Virus record (IMG/VR): IMGVR_UViG_3300033146_002139
Location: 39,707 to 103,706 of that record
Strand: one strand, 5' to 3'
DNA length: 64,000 bases
Source: a virus
Shown: positions 30,701-37,723 of the stretch, piece after piece
Layout of the letters: the number at the start of each line of letters is the position of its first letter
Numbering within the stretch: the first letter of the stretch is position 1
Notes under the pieces: generated by a model
What the model was told of the DNA's origin: nothing
Databases searched by the model: none
What the model saw: the letters and a program-made list of their open reading frames with translations, nothing else
Position numbers and translations under genes: made by a program

Positions 30701-30915
30701 TGCCTAAGCTAAAGTTTGCATCCGGAGGATATACTGGAAACATCGCTAATGAAAACAATAACATTATAAAAAAGTTTGACGAATTAATAGGTATAATGTC
30801 AGAACTTGATAGCACTATAATCGAAAACAGACCAATCTTAAAAGTTGTAGCGGAAACAACATCTCCAATAATAGTATCCAATCTTACAGAAGAAGGTGAA
30901 ATAGACCTCGGTTAA
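21709..30915 (+). CDS. Tape measure protein (TP901 type)
   Basis: A 3068-residue protein that sets tail length. Residues 1 to about 1380 are almost wholly Lys/Glu/Ala coiled coil, with a repeated ADHDAEMKMTAQEI motif near 880 and 908. The TP901 core lies at about 1400-1570 (FESTMASVKAIAQASTGEF, LGENTRYTATEVAKLQENFA). A hydrophobic stretch follows near 1690-1785 (TALVASNPILLAISLALGVI), then more coiled coil. The C-terminus has ALINGALAITNIWATTPKAD and FAEGGFTSAIGG, common at the end of tape measures. By the usual 1.5 Angstrom per residue this suggests a tail near 450 nm. Start at the ATG after GATAGGGACTAAA. Confidence 0.92.
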   Translation: MAKDLTYNIKINSNLEGFEENDIKDLLKQISIISGTDVKIGAKVDMVALQKQLVFMKKTIATIIKEVPDVKFVDNENIVPALNTISKQFEEYGKISAKKFTTNFKANIASAATAMSDLHAELDKAKRNEDKQALADYTGLTLYDGNKKANLKLQKEESTDKSFLTQRNTREKVSALDDGSMGTSKGEAQARDEYAKTTESLKTEKKIQLGAAKDAAIEKRKLLDKEENNQKIINQRKLDEEIALINSMTDAEANAAIDNDTLQKKEVASTKKTNKEKAKDTKKTSKEMVEQGKKDTDELKKLFTELSEIKNRDKPKADTSAKKTNKAKIKDTEKTNEEIIQDEQATAKKLAEIQEDLQARRKHAINKLTKENKAAGRNTTKREIAALEGASKEVLDVILGKEKKKKKVRIKVAKETQEEISKIETEGETKIVTPKRVRKTRKFETVVPEEAVDIDAILKANEKTSADKKENIKEESAVKDKTIKKSSSKEQTLDKQTSTKKKQLIKEESIAETQAENKVAAAKAILQDRLKKSETGAKSLQTLETGQEISGKAVASIVDPKQKAKSEKELKEFYSKWKLLEKDLFDTKKKIASAETMEEVKAYVETVTEIKKRATVLSADLVKINDRRRKQITRADIAANKKTTKKPTKTTVLEKPTVVDTKPLDKLATVSKTTIGDVKLIVAEIQKAITAINTIVTSVDKVTKGVAETTKAITGQNAAFKESAAQSSITKETIEAIIKVAKIQAKEEAKKTAKAKEEAEKRKKIAKEEAEEKKRLINEASAQEQKPTMPSKPFKLGEQAQPLKMSEVFNEKDDKVSLDTHNATLKMIEEEAAFKKKLAIEEYNAEVKMIENNSAYEEKLAKERLAKKNLKGKVDLADHDAEMKMTAQEIKHNREVAAARERLNNKIMKADHDAEMKMTAQEITDDKKVADEKIKENLRIKKLDINTAYSEKAKKEVTTDKAYTIDDKANINRYKNEESLWESFEDKKKTTAKQTATEISDYEIALAKKTEKENETILKNRTETTRKHGKLTSDALLVSEIENQKRIVEIKKLTYSKSISEAQSYYVELTKLNRLNTKQQAIKLYPKDSVKQDDFRASLNAKDDETTSKALDIQIEKIKKKNDTTAKSLASSIKAQKDYTALVKIGYQDSEAAAVKYYKELEKLENLQNKKESLSLDNPERAALISDASSHIRIQKERAKTVAAIRKKDAKDSATKNKEELASQKKNIEIEIKFWKKYYNTLSSDDLKHAQDRIKNSRIALAGIESEGKSDIEKSAITSGSTAQYQKEIAEMKKSRKEYQKNSNIKEKETADYYKKVKGLDRNYYKWKKAQIYKDTEIDKNASKEAIYRAKTTRLKMMNELKKDMGAGGTFFKNMMANVRSMLVALGGFYAIKQMIVELTREGLEFESTMASVKAIAQASTGEFVALSQSARELGENTRYTATEVAKLQENFAKIGFSTQEILDASQATIYLATATGEELAEAAEIAGATLKGFGLQAKSTQRIVDVMAASFTSSALNLERFKESMKLVAPMARAVGFSVEQTTAVLSKLADTGLHGSLAGTALRNTFSQIGNSSSKLSKVLGGTANNFEEFIALLKKANDRGEAFKKEALSGLDLRIKGIIISLASQADTLSDVANNYDLAAGAARKMSEIRMDTLYGDLLLLKSAWSELQLSYFDDAGNGFRNIIQSMVSIVKHGKEIITVLTNVAIGFGLYKAIIATRTLAFALNTVKIAFLGTAATATTATTAVAGTTVAVGGLKAGLTALVASNPILLAISLALGVIAGLYYSMSDAEERAKKEMQELNKEAKDTISNIEIETDRRKKLMKQYLDLSYIKNKNEGQIEREKKLLADINDLYIDKISGLDDVKTKYIEIKNELTEIQQLATLMNIKDLGSDINDILMKANTLKKSMSELLSEITKKSKIATDISVRVNYAFSGYDDDAKKNLKKLADGLTADAENAVKLSVGIDEGDTKKVQNTMVVLYKESQKHILDRSKAIINGNKQERLSAEKNIESISKLLEKGTLFLQLEDQRIEKAKKLQKLVLGYEEDSKKEAMTVSSVMQDYIDLQQKKIDNLKAIENVNLNSTEKEAIIEKIEASKKYISELEVAKRLISSMRLDWDDESLNEFRDSSISAIAAITDSDQFEKTRQSLRDLFTFKEEGTIFERVTNKIKTFSDGISEFLANAKKLDAESGTVSLVMEKDKIDFDKESTSFFKKREGESQEEVRAREAKAIDKHMNDLMIKQRDGNKAIDDGDKNKIRLMKSHLDGQIEFYKVEAKVKDLDLKKNKQYQNARYLTIKAGLLASDKVFGWSEDRLEDHIKNMLELENKGNKGRVDNAERLRKALEDIEKRTSVKDDIKEIAQLKKINEYYENKLALLGGTGDLERKSDETAVAYLKRKHEIQKLNEKDIVYAKELLNLERKRTIASLSKNPSQENKNKIKALKKEITKEEAKEHAKLLIVKARVTEQTKIVKDVLEREKKATLKIQKELNRVRGLSVKESIDSEFEERLSKAEKHASDMLALASSNNTNIEKLEATSGKTKAQEIELAGLKDAQIKILNAVTKSSKAVVLINNLKHQKLLDSEDRFNKEYITLRDKIDSFEKGNLENKIDTIEKANAKQRESAKDNWKGSAVALEEYLLMLDKLEKIDKETAINESLRDALSSGDFDFDSTINTIRSHHQSIVDSYREIYKDNPMKLLSLGIRSAVKDTDKATVGILNVFQKAIPNLEKQFKEITSIFKEDPFQGLAKGANIALQTVSGIIDTMANMWNKYYEDQIRQIHEEKDAKLLALEETAAAAEREARFGFEQRQAYDDMEFISNNETRMAEVERIAQQHTAIIQIEDRHAAAKERLEKAALKEEEKLRKKQREWAITQALINGALAITNIWATTPKADFGIMTAVLTAMSIASTAVQIAAIKSQNFAEGGFTSAIGGRDETGERVAGTVHEKEMVFEKKITLPNLKELFILRRMLQKGIKLKDIIAGNVSNLKLPSITLPQMPKLKFASGGYTGNIANENNNIIKKFDELIGIMSELDSTIIENRPILKVVAETTSPIIVSNLTEEGEIDLG

Positions 30916-30928
30916 AATAGAAGACTTT

Positions 30929-33352
30929 ATGATATTAAAAATATACGAAAGATTTGAATATAGAGAAGCAACTCCGATAGTATTAAAAGAGTATACTAAT
31001 ATATATGATTATAATATAACGGCCGATAAACTTACAGATATAGATTATTTTAAAAAAAATTCTACACAATTATCATTTTCTCTTATAGATGAAGATGGTT
31101 GGTTATACGACAATATCGTTGACGCTGTTTACAATATAGGTGATTTTATAGGTTTAGTTGTAAGAATTTTTTCTGACGGCAAAGAGGCCATAGGCCAAGA
31201 ATTGTTTACTGGGTATGTAAAAAAATTCAATGAATACGATATTAAAACAAAAAAAATAAGTATGTTATGTTTTGACTTTACAAATCTGCTGACGAAAGCA
31301 GAAGGTTATAATCTTGAAACATTCATAGAAACTGCTACTGGAATTTGTCAAGTAACAGATGAAAAAGGTATTTATCAACACTATACCCCTGAAGAATTTA
31401 ATTTCTCCGATTCAAAAGAAGCTTTAAAGTTCATAGCTCATATTGCAGGTTATAGATTTTTTAATAATAACGAGGTTTTTCAGAACTGGTTACACCGAGC
31501 ATACAAAACAAACGGAAGCGGCGGTTATATAGACAATCCTGACAACGTTGGATTCGACCTTATAACCGGAGATTCTCTTGCTGAATGGAATATTAAGTTC
31601 GACGAAAACGATGGGAAGTGTTTTGACATAGATATCGATTCTTTTACACCGCTTGCTTTAGAGAATTTTGATAATTATATGATGCTTAGCACATATATGA
31701 ACTCTTTTACATATCAAAGCGGCAATATGGTAGCTTGGCGTCTAACAGCATGTTTTCAGGGTATTTATCCTTACTGCGATGTAAACGGCGAAAATTGTGA
31801 CATCCATAGTCCAATACTTATTGAGGTATGGATGCAATCATCATTTTACATTGGAAATCCTACAGTTTACAAATATGATGTATATAGGCTAAGAGGGTCT
31901 ACTTGGGGAAAGATACTGTCATCAAACGGATTGCAAGAATCTTACTGGAACGGAACACAACCTTGGGAGCGCCATATAAAACCTATGATGGATAGATTTC
32001 ATATTTCAACTAGAATGTTTACTTCATCGGGAAAAACTATAATAGCTCCTTATCGAAAAAGAAATATAGCAAATTCCGCATTATCAGGGCTCATATCACC
32101 TGAAGATTACGCACAATTGATGGTTTCAGCAAGTGTAGAAAACTCTATTTTATACTATGAGCTTTCGGATAGAAAATGGAAGTTAGATTGGACTAGCCAC
32201 CTTCCTAGTGCTACGGACACTGGAGCAGACGAGAATTATCAATCAATGAATAACTCTGAAATAGAAGATTATAACAACGTATTTAAAAGATGGACACACA
32301 TGACAGTATCTTCTCCTAGTACTGATGTTTTGTATGCATATACAACATCACTAGGAACCGCAGGCATTACTCCAAGTAGACTAAACTATACGGGAGCTTT
32401 TGATTTTTCATCTATATATTATTCAAACGGTGTTCATTCAGTAAAAGATATACTTCAGCTTTTGACATTAACAAATAATACAGCAATAAGATGTACAAAT
32501 CTAGGAGTTTTATTGTTTGAAGATAAGGACTCAGATATAAATTCTACTAGAACTATAATTGAAGATAGTGATATAATAAACCCTAAAATAAAGCAGTTAT
32601 TAAAAAGAAATATAAAATTTGAATTGCTAGAACATATCTACACCGGAGTAGATACCAGTAATGAATATGCTTCCGATATAAACGAAGTTACAGTAAAAAT
32701 AGAAAGTTTTTACAATAATTTTTTCGGAAGAGTAGTAAAGTCCCTCACTTGTGCAATATCGTATGACATAAATCCTTACATACCTTTTACGATAGGCGAT
32801 GGAATAACCATATTCGAAGAAAACTATAAAATAATATCAATAAAAAACGACCTTAAAGGTAAAAAGTACATTATAGAAACATGGAACGACTCTTCAGGTA
32901 TAAAACTTTTACTAGAAGATGGTAGCGGATTGTTCTTATACGAAGACGGAGACGCTCTTGAAATAGAGTTACCTGGCATCGAAACGAAAACCATTACGGT
33001 CATAGAGCCTGTTTGGGGGCAGCACGTAGATAAAAATCTAGGTTGTACTATAACGTGGTCATCATTCAAAATATCTCCGAGCGAAACGGTAAAAATATAC
33101 CTCTATAAAAATAATTCATTTTACAATGTAATATCTTATGGGACGCAAAATACTGGGAGTTATATATGGACAAATACAGGAGCCGAACCATCAAATGCAT
33201 ATAAGATATATGTAGAACTTTCAAGTAATACAAATGTAAATGATATAAGCGATGGCGTCTTTCACATAGACGAATCAAGTCTAACAACAGAGGATGGAGA
33301 TGAAATACTATTGGAAGATGGAGATGAAATATTATATGAATATGGAGCATAA
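30929..33352 (+). CDS. Tail tip / hub protein with C-terminal Ser-Thr GPI-anchor-type beta module
   Basis: An 807-residue protein immediately after the tape measure. Residues 1-130 resemble distal tail or hub proteins (SFSLIDEDGWLYDN, ELFTGYVKKFNEYD). A long beta-rich middle follows. Residues about 690-780 form one beta module, also present downstream, with ITW, YLYKNNSFYNVIS, GSYIW and NDISDGVFHI landmarks, similar to the Ser/Thr-rich GPI-anchor family module (PF10342-like). The last residues repeat TEDGDEILLEDGDEILYE. It ends two bases before the next gene. Confidence 0.6.
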   Translation: MILKIYERFEYREATPIVLKEYTNIYDYNITADKLTDIDYFKKNSTQLSFSLIDEDGWLYDNIVDAVYNIGDFIGLVVRIFSDGKEAIGQELFTGYVKKFNEYDIKTKKISMLCFDFTNLLTKAEGYNLETFIETATGICQVTDEKGIYQHYTPEEFNFSDSKEALKFIAHIAGYRFFNNNEVFQNWLHRAYKTNGSGGYIDNPDNVGFDLITGDSLAEWNIKFDENDGKCFDIDIDSFTPLALENFDNYMMLSTYMNSFTYQSGNMVAWRLTACFQGIYPYCDVNGENCDIHSPILIEVWMQSSFYIGNPTVYKYDVYRLRGSTWGKILSSNGLQESYWNGTQPWERHIKPMMDRFHISTRMFTSSGKTIIAPYRKRNIANSALSGLISPEDYAQLMVSASVENSILYYELSDRKWKLDWTSHLPSATDTGADENYQSMNNSEIEDYNNVFKRWTHMTVSSPSTDVLYAYTTSLGTAGITPSRLNYTGAFDFSSIYYSNGVHSVKDILQLLTLTNNTAIRCTNLGVLLFEDKDSDINSTRTIIEDSDIINPKIKQLLKRNIKFELLEHIYTGVDTSNEYASDINEVTVKIESFYNNFFGRVVKSLTCAISYDINPYIPFTIGDGITIFEENYKIISIKNDLKGKKYIIETWNDSSGIKLLLEDGSGLFLYEDGDALEIELPGIETKTITVIEPVWGQHVDKNLGCTITWSSFKISPSETVKIYLYKNNSFYNVISYGTQNTGSYIWTNTGAEPSNAYKIYVELSSNTNVNDISDGVFHIDESSLTTEDGDEILLEDGDEILYEYGA

Positions 33353-33354
33353 TT

Positions 33355-33966
33355 ATGGGAACTAAAATTTCGAATTTAAGTAGTCAACTCGGGACTAATA
33401 CAGAAAGTACTGACATATTATACACGGTAGATTTAAGCGAAGCTTCTGATGTTGATAAAGGGAAAAAGATAACAATCCACGAGCTAGGAATAGCTATTAA
33501 CGAGCTAATGTATGAAGGTTTTCGCATGAAAGATATTGATGGGAGTAATTATCTTAAACACAAATGGAACGAAGATGCTACCGCTGATAGGTCTATATTA
33601 TGGTCTGTTAATGGTCAGACAAGACAAATAACCATTGGTGGGACTCTTACTGTTGAATCTTCTTCAACAATTGACCAAGATTTAACTAAAGATGCAGTAG
33701 TAGAATTTGCAGGAGTTAAAGTTGGAGCTAATCAAGTCGTAGGGGCTCAATCTGCAGCAGTAGCCGATGGTCCGATAGCAAGTACAGGAACTATTGCTTA
33801 TACAGGCATAGACAACTTACAGGCTGGCAATGTTTATGCTCAATCAAACGACTTGAATAATCTTAGAATTGCACATGAAGAGTTAAGGACTAGATATAAC
33901 AGCCTAAAAGACATAGTTAACGACTTGCTTGCGAAAACAAGAACACACGGACTAATAGCAACATAA
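33355..33966 (+). CDS. Fibre-like tail protein
   Basis: A 203-residue protein with beta-rich repeats in the first 150 residues and a C-terminal coiled coil (NDLNNLRIAHEELRTRYNSL), typical of trimerising fibre segments. It starts right after the hub gene and is followed by another small fibre-like gene with the same N-terminal style (KISNLSSQLG here, KKLSELTTLT there). Confidence 0.5.
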   Translation: MGTKISNLSSQLGTNTESTDILYTVDLSEASDVDKGKKITIHELGIAINELMYEGFRMKDIDGSNYLKHKWNEDATADRSILWSVNGQTRQITIGGTLTVESSSTIDQDLTKDAVVEFAGVKVGANQVVGAQSAAVADGPIASTGTIAYTGIDNLQAGNVYAQSNDLNNLRIAHEELRTRYNSLKDIVNDLLAKTRTHGLIAT

Positions 33967-33975
33967 GGAGAATAT

Positions 33976-34392
33976 ATGATAAATAAAAAACTATCCGAGC
34001 TTACAACATTAACAAACGTTATTTCAGGCGACTATTTATATGTAGTTAAGAACGCTACTGCAGATGGATTTAAAACTTCTAAGTTTGAGTTGCTTAGAGA
34101 TATTCCTACACAAATCAATACAAGTACAAATATAACATCATTAAGAGAAATATGCTTAGTTGATACTACTTCTGCGGCTGTTACATTGTTAATTGCAACA
34201 GAAATAAAACTTGCAAACGGGGCTATTATAACAATAAAGGATGCTACTGGAAATGCCGCTACAAACAATATTACCATAGCTCCACTAGGCGGCGGAACAA
34301 TAGATGGGGTAGGTTCTTATGTTATATCTACTAATTACGGATTTGTTAAAATAATAAGTACTGGGACAGGTGTTTTTAATATTATAGGGTAA
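33976..34392 (+). CDS. Small fibre-like protein with beta-helix-type end
   Basis: A 138-residue protein. The N-terminal KKLSELTTLTNVISGDYLYV is a common fibre attachment start. The C-terminal ANGAIITIKDATGNAATNNI plus GGGTIDGVGSYVI is a motif seen in many phage and prophage structural proteins with parallel-beta folds. Ribosome binding site AAGGAGAATAT. Confidence 0.55.
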   Translation: MINKKLSELTTLTNVISGDYLYVVKNATADGFKTSKFELLRDIPTQINTSTNITSLREICLVDTTSAAVTLLIATEIKLANGAIITIKDATGNAATNNITIAPLGGGTIDGVGSYVISTNYGFVKIISTGTGVFNIIG

Positions 34393-34452
34393 ACACATTG
34401 CGTCAAACATACACTAAACCATAAAAATAGTATTTTAAATTTAGGAGAAAAT

Positions 34453-35652
34453 ATGAACTTTAAAAATATAGTATACACTGAAATATATGATAAGCAGGGT
34501 AGTTTAATAAGTAAATTTACAGATAAAAACTTAGTAGTAGACACAGGGAAGGAAATTATTAGAGATTGCTTAATACATGTTGTTGGTAGTGGACTTAGAA
34601 ATGTAAAGCTATCGACAAGTTTAATACCTCCCTCATCAACAGATACCCTGTTAGGTGGTACTGTTTACGATGCTGGTTTGCAATCAAATGATTCTGTAAT
34701 AAATCTAGAACCTGAAATGTATTTTAGTACAGACACGTTGAAACACGACCAATTGAATATTCCTTATAAATGGACAAATAGTACTGGAGGTTCTGTCTTC
34801 TTAGGGAAAATAGGTATTTATGATTATAACGGAGGAACTGAAAGGTTGTTTGGAGCATTATTATTAAACGATGGCTCCGGAGCGTCTGTCCCAAATGGAG
34901 GGTTTACTCTTAGTAAGTATGTAATAACGATAGAAAAAGGTGTAAATGATTATGGATATTTAACTGATTGGGGGGTTGAGGCAGTTATACATGCTTTATT
35001 TTATAATAATGTAGATTATAATTTAGATTATGTAGGGTTGGGGAGTGGACCTTACACAGATGGAAATTCAATAAACGGTCTATTTGACACAACTCAAGCA
35101 ACTTCAATCCTACCATCTGAATCAAATAAATTATTAACTAGCTTTGATTACACTGATGTAGGTGGACACCAAGTTGAAGAGGTAGGGGTTGGTAATGATG
35201 AGTTATTAACCGGCGGTACTATAATATCAACCAGTACTCTAAATAATAACAATGCTTTTGATGGGAATATAGAAACTGAATGTATTATTGTAGGTGGTGG
35301 ATATATAGGTAAGACTTTTACGGAAAGTAATATTCATAGGATTAGATTTAGTGGTAGTGAAAACTCTGCTAGTACTGGAACAGTTATCGTTCAAGGGTCT
35401 AATAATGGAACAGATTGGACAAGTGTAATAGAGATAGATTTAATTAATAACACTCCAAGATGGTATAGTGCCAATTTAAAAGAACTATACAGTAGTGTTA
35501 GATTGATGTATGGAACTCCTAATAATAGTAGATATATACAATCATTTGAATTTTATTCATTAAACCTATTCTCTAAATTTCCACACTCCAAAACTCTTTT
35601 AGATGCTGAACAATGGATAGACACTGTAATAAATGTCGTAGACTGGGATTAA
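34453..35652 (+). CDS. Tail appendage protein with discoidin-like segment
   Basis: A 399-residue protein. The N-terminal 200 residues (SLISKFTDKNLVVDTGKEII) resemble phage appendage proteins. Residues about 255-390 (NAFDGNIETECIIVGGGYIGK, then IRFSGSENSASTGTVIVQGS and DWTSV) have the pattern of an F5/8 type C (discoidin-like) carbohydrate-binding module. It is a likely surface-binding protein on the tail. Ribosome binding site AGGAGAAAAT. Confidence 0.55.
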   Translation: MNFKNIVYTEIYDKQGSLISKFTDKNLVVDTGKEIIRDCLIHVVGSGLRNVKLSTSLIPPSSTDTLLGGTVYDAGLQSNDSVINLEPEMYFSTDTLKHDQLNIPYKWTNSTGGSVFLGKIGIYDYNGGTERLFGALLLNDGSGASVPNGGFTLSKYVITIEKGVNDYGYLTDWGVEAVIHALFYNNVDYNLDYVGLGSGPYTDGNSINGLFDTTQATSILPSESNKLLTSFDYTDVGGHQVEEVGVGNDELLTGGTIISTSTLNNNNAFDGNIETECIIVGGGYIGKTFTESNIHRIRFSGSENSASTGTVIVQGSNNGTDWTSVIEIDLINNTPRWYSANLKELYSSVRLMYGTPNNSRYIQSFEFYSLNLFSKFPHSKTLLDAEQWIDTVINVVDWD

Positions 35653-35663
35653 TGGAGGATTAA

Positions 35664-36911
35664 ATGCTGCGAGGTAAATTAGCTCCATGTATAAATAAAG
35701 TAATTCTTCCAAATGAAAGAACAAATACTAAGTTATCTGTAAAGCCTTTTTTTTCTGACAATATAGCTATTGATGGGGTTATACATCGTGTTTTTCAAAT
35801 AAGAGGAATCTCTCCAGTATTTACGATTAAGTACACAGTTAAGTGCGAGTCTTTGACGAATGCTGAAGCTTCTAGTTTATTAGCAATAGATGGGACTGAA
35901 GTATCTTTTTATCCTCATAGTGATAATACTTCATACTATACTGGATATTTAAGTGTAATAGAATATAATAAAAATCATAAAAATAGAATTAAAAGTTTGC
36001 GTTTAATATTCATGACGACAGATATATTAAAAATTTCTGATTACCCGCTTAAGATTAATACTGGATTTGGAGATAGACAAAATGAAAGTTTATCAATTAA
36101 AATAAATACCTCTTTGACTAAAGCAATCACAGTAATCCGCCCAGAGGGTGAGGATTTTTTTGTAGATTACAATAACCGTATACAATGGGTCTCGAATTTT
36201 TCTACATCTAGCAGCTTAAACATATCTCTATACAAAAATGATGCATCCTATGGCCATATAGCCTCAGTAATAAATAATAATGAATATGTATGGAGCCCAG
36301 ATTCTTCATTAGTAGGCACTAACTATAAGATACATATAGAAAAAGAAGACGATAGTACAGTAAGGGATATTTCTAATATTCCTTTTAAAATAAAAGAATT
36401 CCCCGTACTACTGCTTGTAGTGCCAAACGGAGGAGATAGTTATGATGTAAACAACACCATGCTTATAACGTGGACTTCCGAGAATATGGAGAATACGGAC
36501 AGTATAACTATAAGACTATTTAAAGGCGGCTTATTCTACAGAACACTTGTAGGCTCAACACCTAACTCCGGTTCTTATTCGGCTTCAGTAGTTGGAGCTG
36601 CAGACGGAAACGACTATACGGTAGTTATCTCATATGCTGGGCTTGCTGAGGATGAAAGTGATACTACTTTTACCATAGAAGAAAAGGTGCAGTCGTCCAA
36701 TTCGTTGCTTAAAATCAATACAGGATTTACTAATATACAGGCGGTTAATTCACCACTTAAGATTAACACAGGATTTGCTAATACCCAGTCATCTAGTTCA
36801 TTGCTTAAAATCAATACAGAGCTCTCTAGCACTTTTACGGTTACGCACCCAAACGGTTCCGAGGTTATTTCAATTGGAAGTAGTGTGGATATAACATGGA
36901 ACAATTTTTAG
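35664..36911 (+). CDS. Tail adhesin with beta modules and LKINT repeats, truncated in its last module
   Basis: A 415-residue protein. Residues 1-125 share a domain with the product at 37122 (FYPHSDNTSYYTGYL here, FKPHTENSDYYKCYM there). Two GPI-anchor-type beta modules follow at about 155-245 and 250-345. Then come closely spaced copies of LKINTGF or LKINTEL, and a final module that breaks off at VDITWNNF. The stop TAG directly follows TTT. Skipping one T would continue in another frame for 34 residues (see 36912-37014). Ribosome binding site GGAGGATTAA. Confidence 0.55.
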   Translation: MLRGKLAPCINKVILPNERTNTKLSVKPFFSDNIAIDGVIHRVFQIRGISPVFTIKYTVKCESLTNAEASSLLAIDGTEVSFYPHSDNTSYYTGYLSVIEYNKNHKNRIKSLRLIFMTTDILKISDYPLKINTGFGDRQNESLSIKINTSLTKAITVIRPEGEDFFVDYNNRIQWVSNFSTSSSLNISLYKNDASYGHIASVINNNEYVWSPDSSLVGTNYKIHIEKEDDSTVRDISNIPFKIKEFPVLLLVVPNGGDSYDVNNTMLITWTSENMENTDSITIRLFKGGLFYRTLVGSTPNSGSYSASVVGAADGNDYTVVISYAGLAEDESDTTFTIEEKVQSSNSLLKINTGFTNIQAVNSPLKINTGFANTQSSSSLLKINTELSSTFTVTHPNGSEVISIGSSVDITWNNF

Positions 36912-37014
36912 TTACTCTGTGTCTAGCTCAATGACAAATAGCAGTTCTTGTGCTAGAATGAAACTATCTATTTTGCAAATCGGCAGTTTCATTCTTAAAG
37001 TAAAACTAGAATAA
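36912..37014 (+). pseudogene. Decayed 3' end of the preceding adhesin
   Basis: Dropping one T of the run before the TAG continues the last beta module as SYSVSSSMTNSSSCARMKL and ends at TAA 37012-37014. The remnant contains an 11-base inverted repeat (AGAATGAAACT and AGTTTCATTCT). Between 37015 and 37121 I see only a 15-codon ORF starting ATGATGACACACC and no promoter. Confidence 0.4.
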
Positions 37015-37121
37015 TGAGGTAAGTTAAATGATGACACACCTCAAAACAAAGCTCAAGCAAAATAATAACATTTAAACATGTTAGAATACTGACATGTGAA
37101 TATTGCAAGTTGGAGTTAATT

Positions 37122-37595
37122 ATGCTACAATACTTTGGAGAAGAAGGCTTCTCTATTACATATCCACTTACAAGTCCAACGATTGATTTTCAAAAATCGG
37201 AAGAAGTTCGTGTAGAAGGAAGTTCTAAATCAAAACTATTCACTGTTTATGATATTGAAGAAAAGCTATATCAAAAAAAATTTGGTAATCGTTGGTCGTG
37301 GAAGATAACATACCCAAATCCAACACAAGAAGATTTAAACACATTAGATATATTAAACTGCCAATTAGTAAACTTTAAGCCTCATACTGAAAACAGTGAT
37401 TATTATAAATGTTACATGTGGTATTATTATGATGACACAACAGCGTATCAACATAAATGCTATATTTACATAGACAGGTCTGATTTAGAGCTTACTTTTG
37501 CAGACAGTCCTAAGACACTTACGATTACACATCCAAACGGAGGAGAATCTTACGAAGAAGGAGATTCGATAAGTATAACTTGGAGTGACGAATAA
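37122..37595 (+). CDS. Tail adhesin paralogue, truncated
   Basis: A protein of about 157 residues starting at the ATG after TTGGAGTTAATT. Residues 25-120 are a paralogue of the N-terminal domain of the gene at 35664. The last 25 residues begin a GPI-anchor-type module (LTITHPNGGESYEEG) and break off at ISITWSDE, the same point of the module where the upstream gene stops. The reading frame continues open after the TAA. The protein may still be functional as a short form. Confidence 0.5.
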   Translation: MLQYFGEEGFSITYPLTSPTIDFQKSEEVRVEGSSKSKLFTVYDIEEKLYQKKFGNRWSWKITYPNPTQEDLNTLDILNCQLVNFKPHTENSDYYKCYMWYYYDDTTAYQHKCYIYIDRSDLELTFADSPKTLTITHPNGGESYEEGDSISITWSDE

Positions 37596-37712
37596 AGGTC
37601 TGTAGAATTTTTACAATTCTTTTCAGAACTAATATTAGAATGGAAAATAGAATCTACAAGTAATCCGCAAATAAACGATATTAGTAATGTTTACTTTGTA
37701 GCTCAAAATTAA
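37596..37712 (+). pseudogene. In-frame remnant of a beta module after a stop codon
   Basis: After the TAA at 37593-37595 the same frame reads on for 38 codons and ends STSNPQINDISNVYFVAQN, which matches the end of the GPI-anchor-type modules (NDIS-x-x-x-F). About 25 residues of the module middle are missing. This is either decay with a deletion or a tail reached by stop-codon readthrough. Confidence 0.45.
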
Positions 37713-37723
37713 AAGGATATAAA

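Noticed and set aside
36912-37014. Altered genetic code (TAG read as an amino acid)
   Set aside because: TAG ends other intact genes in the window, for instance the major capsid gene, so stop-codon reassignment is not supported.
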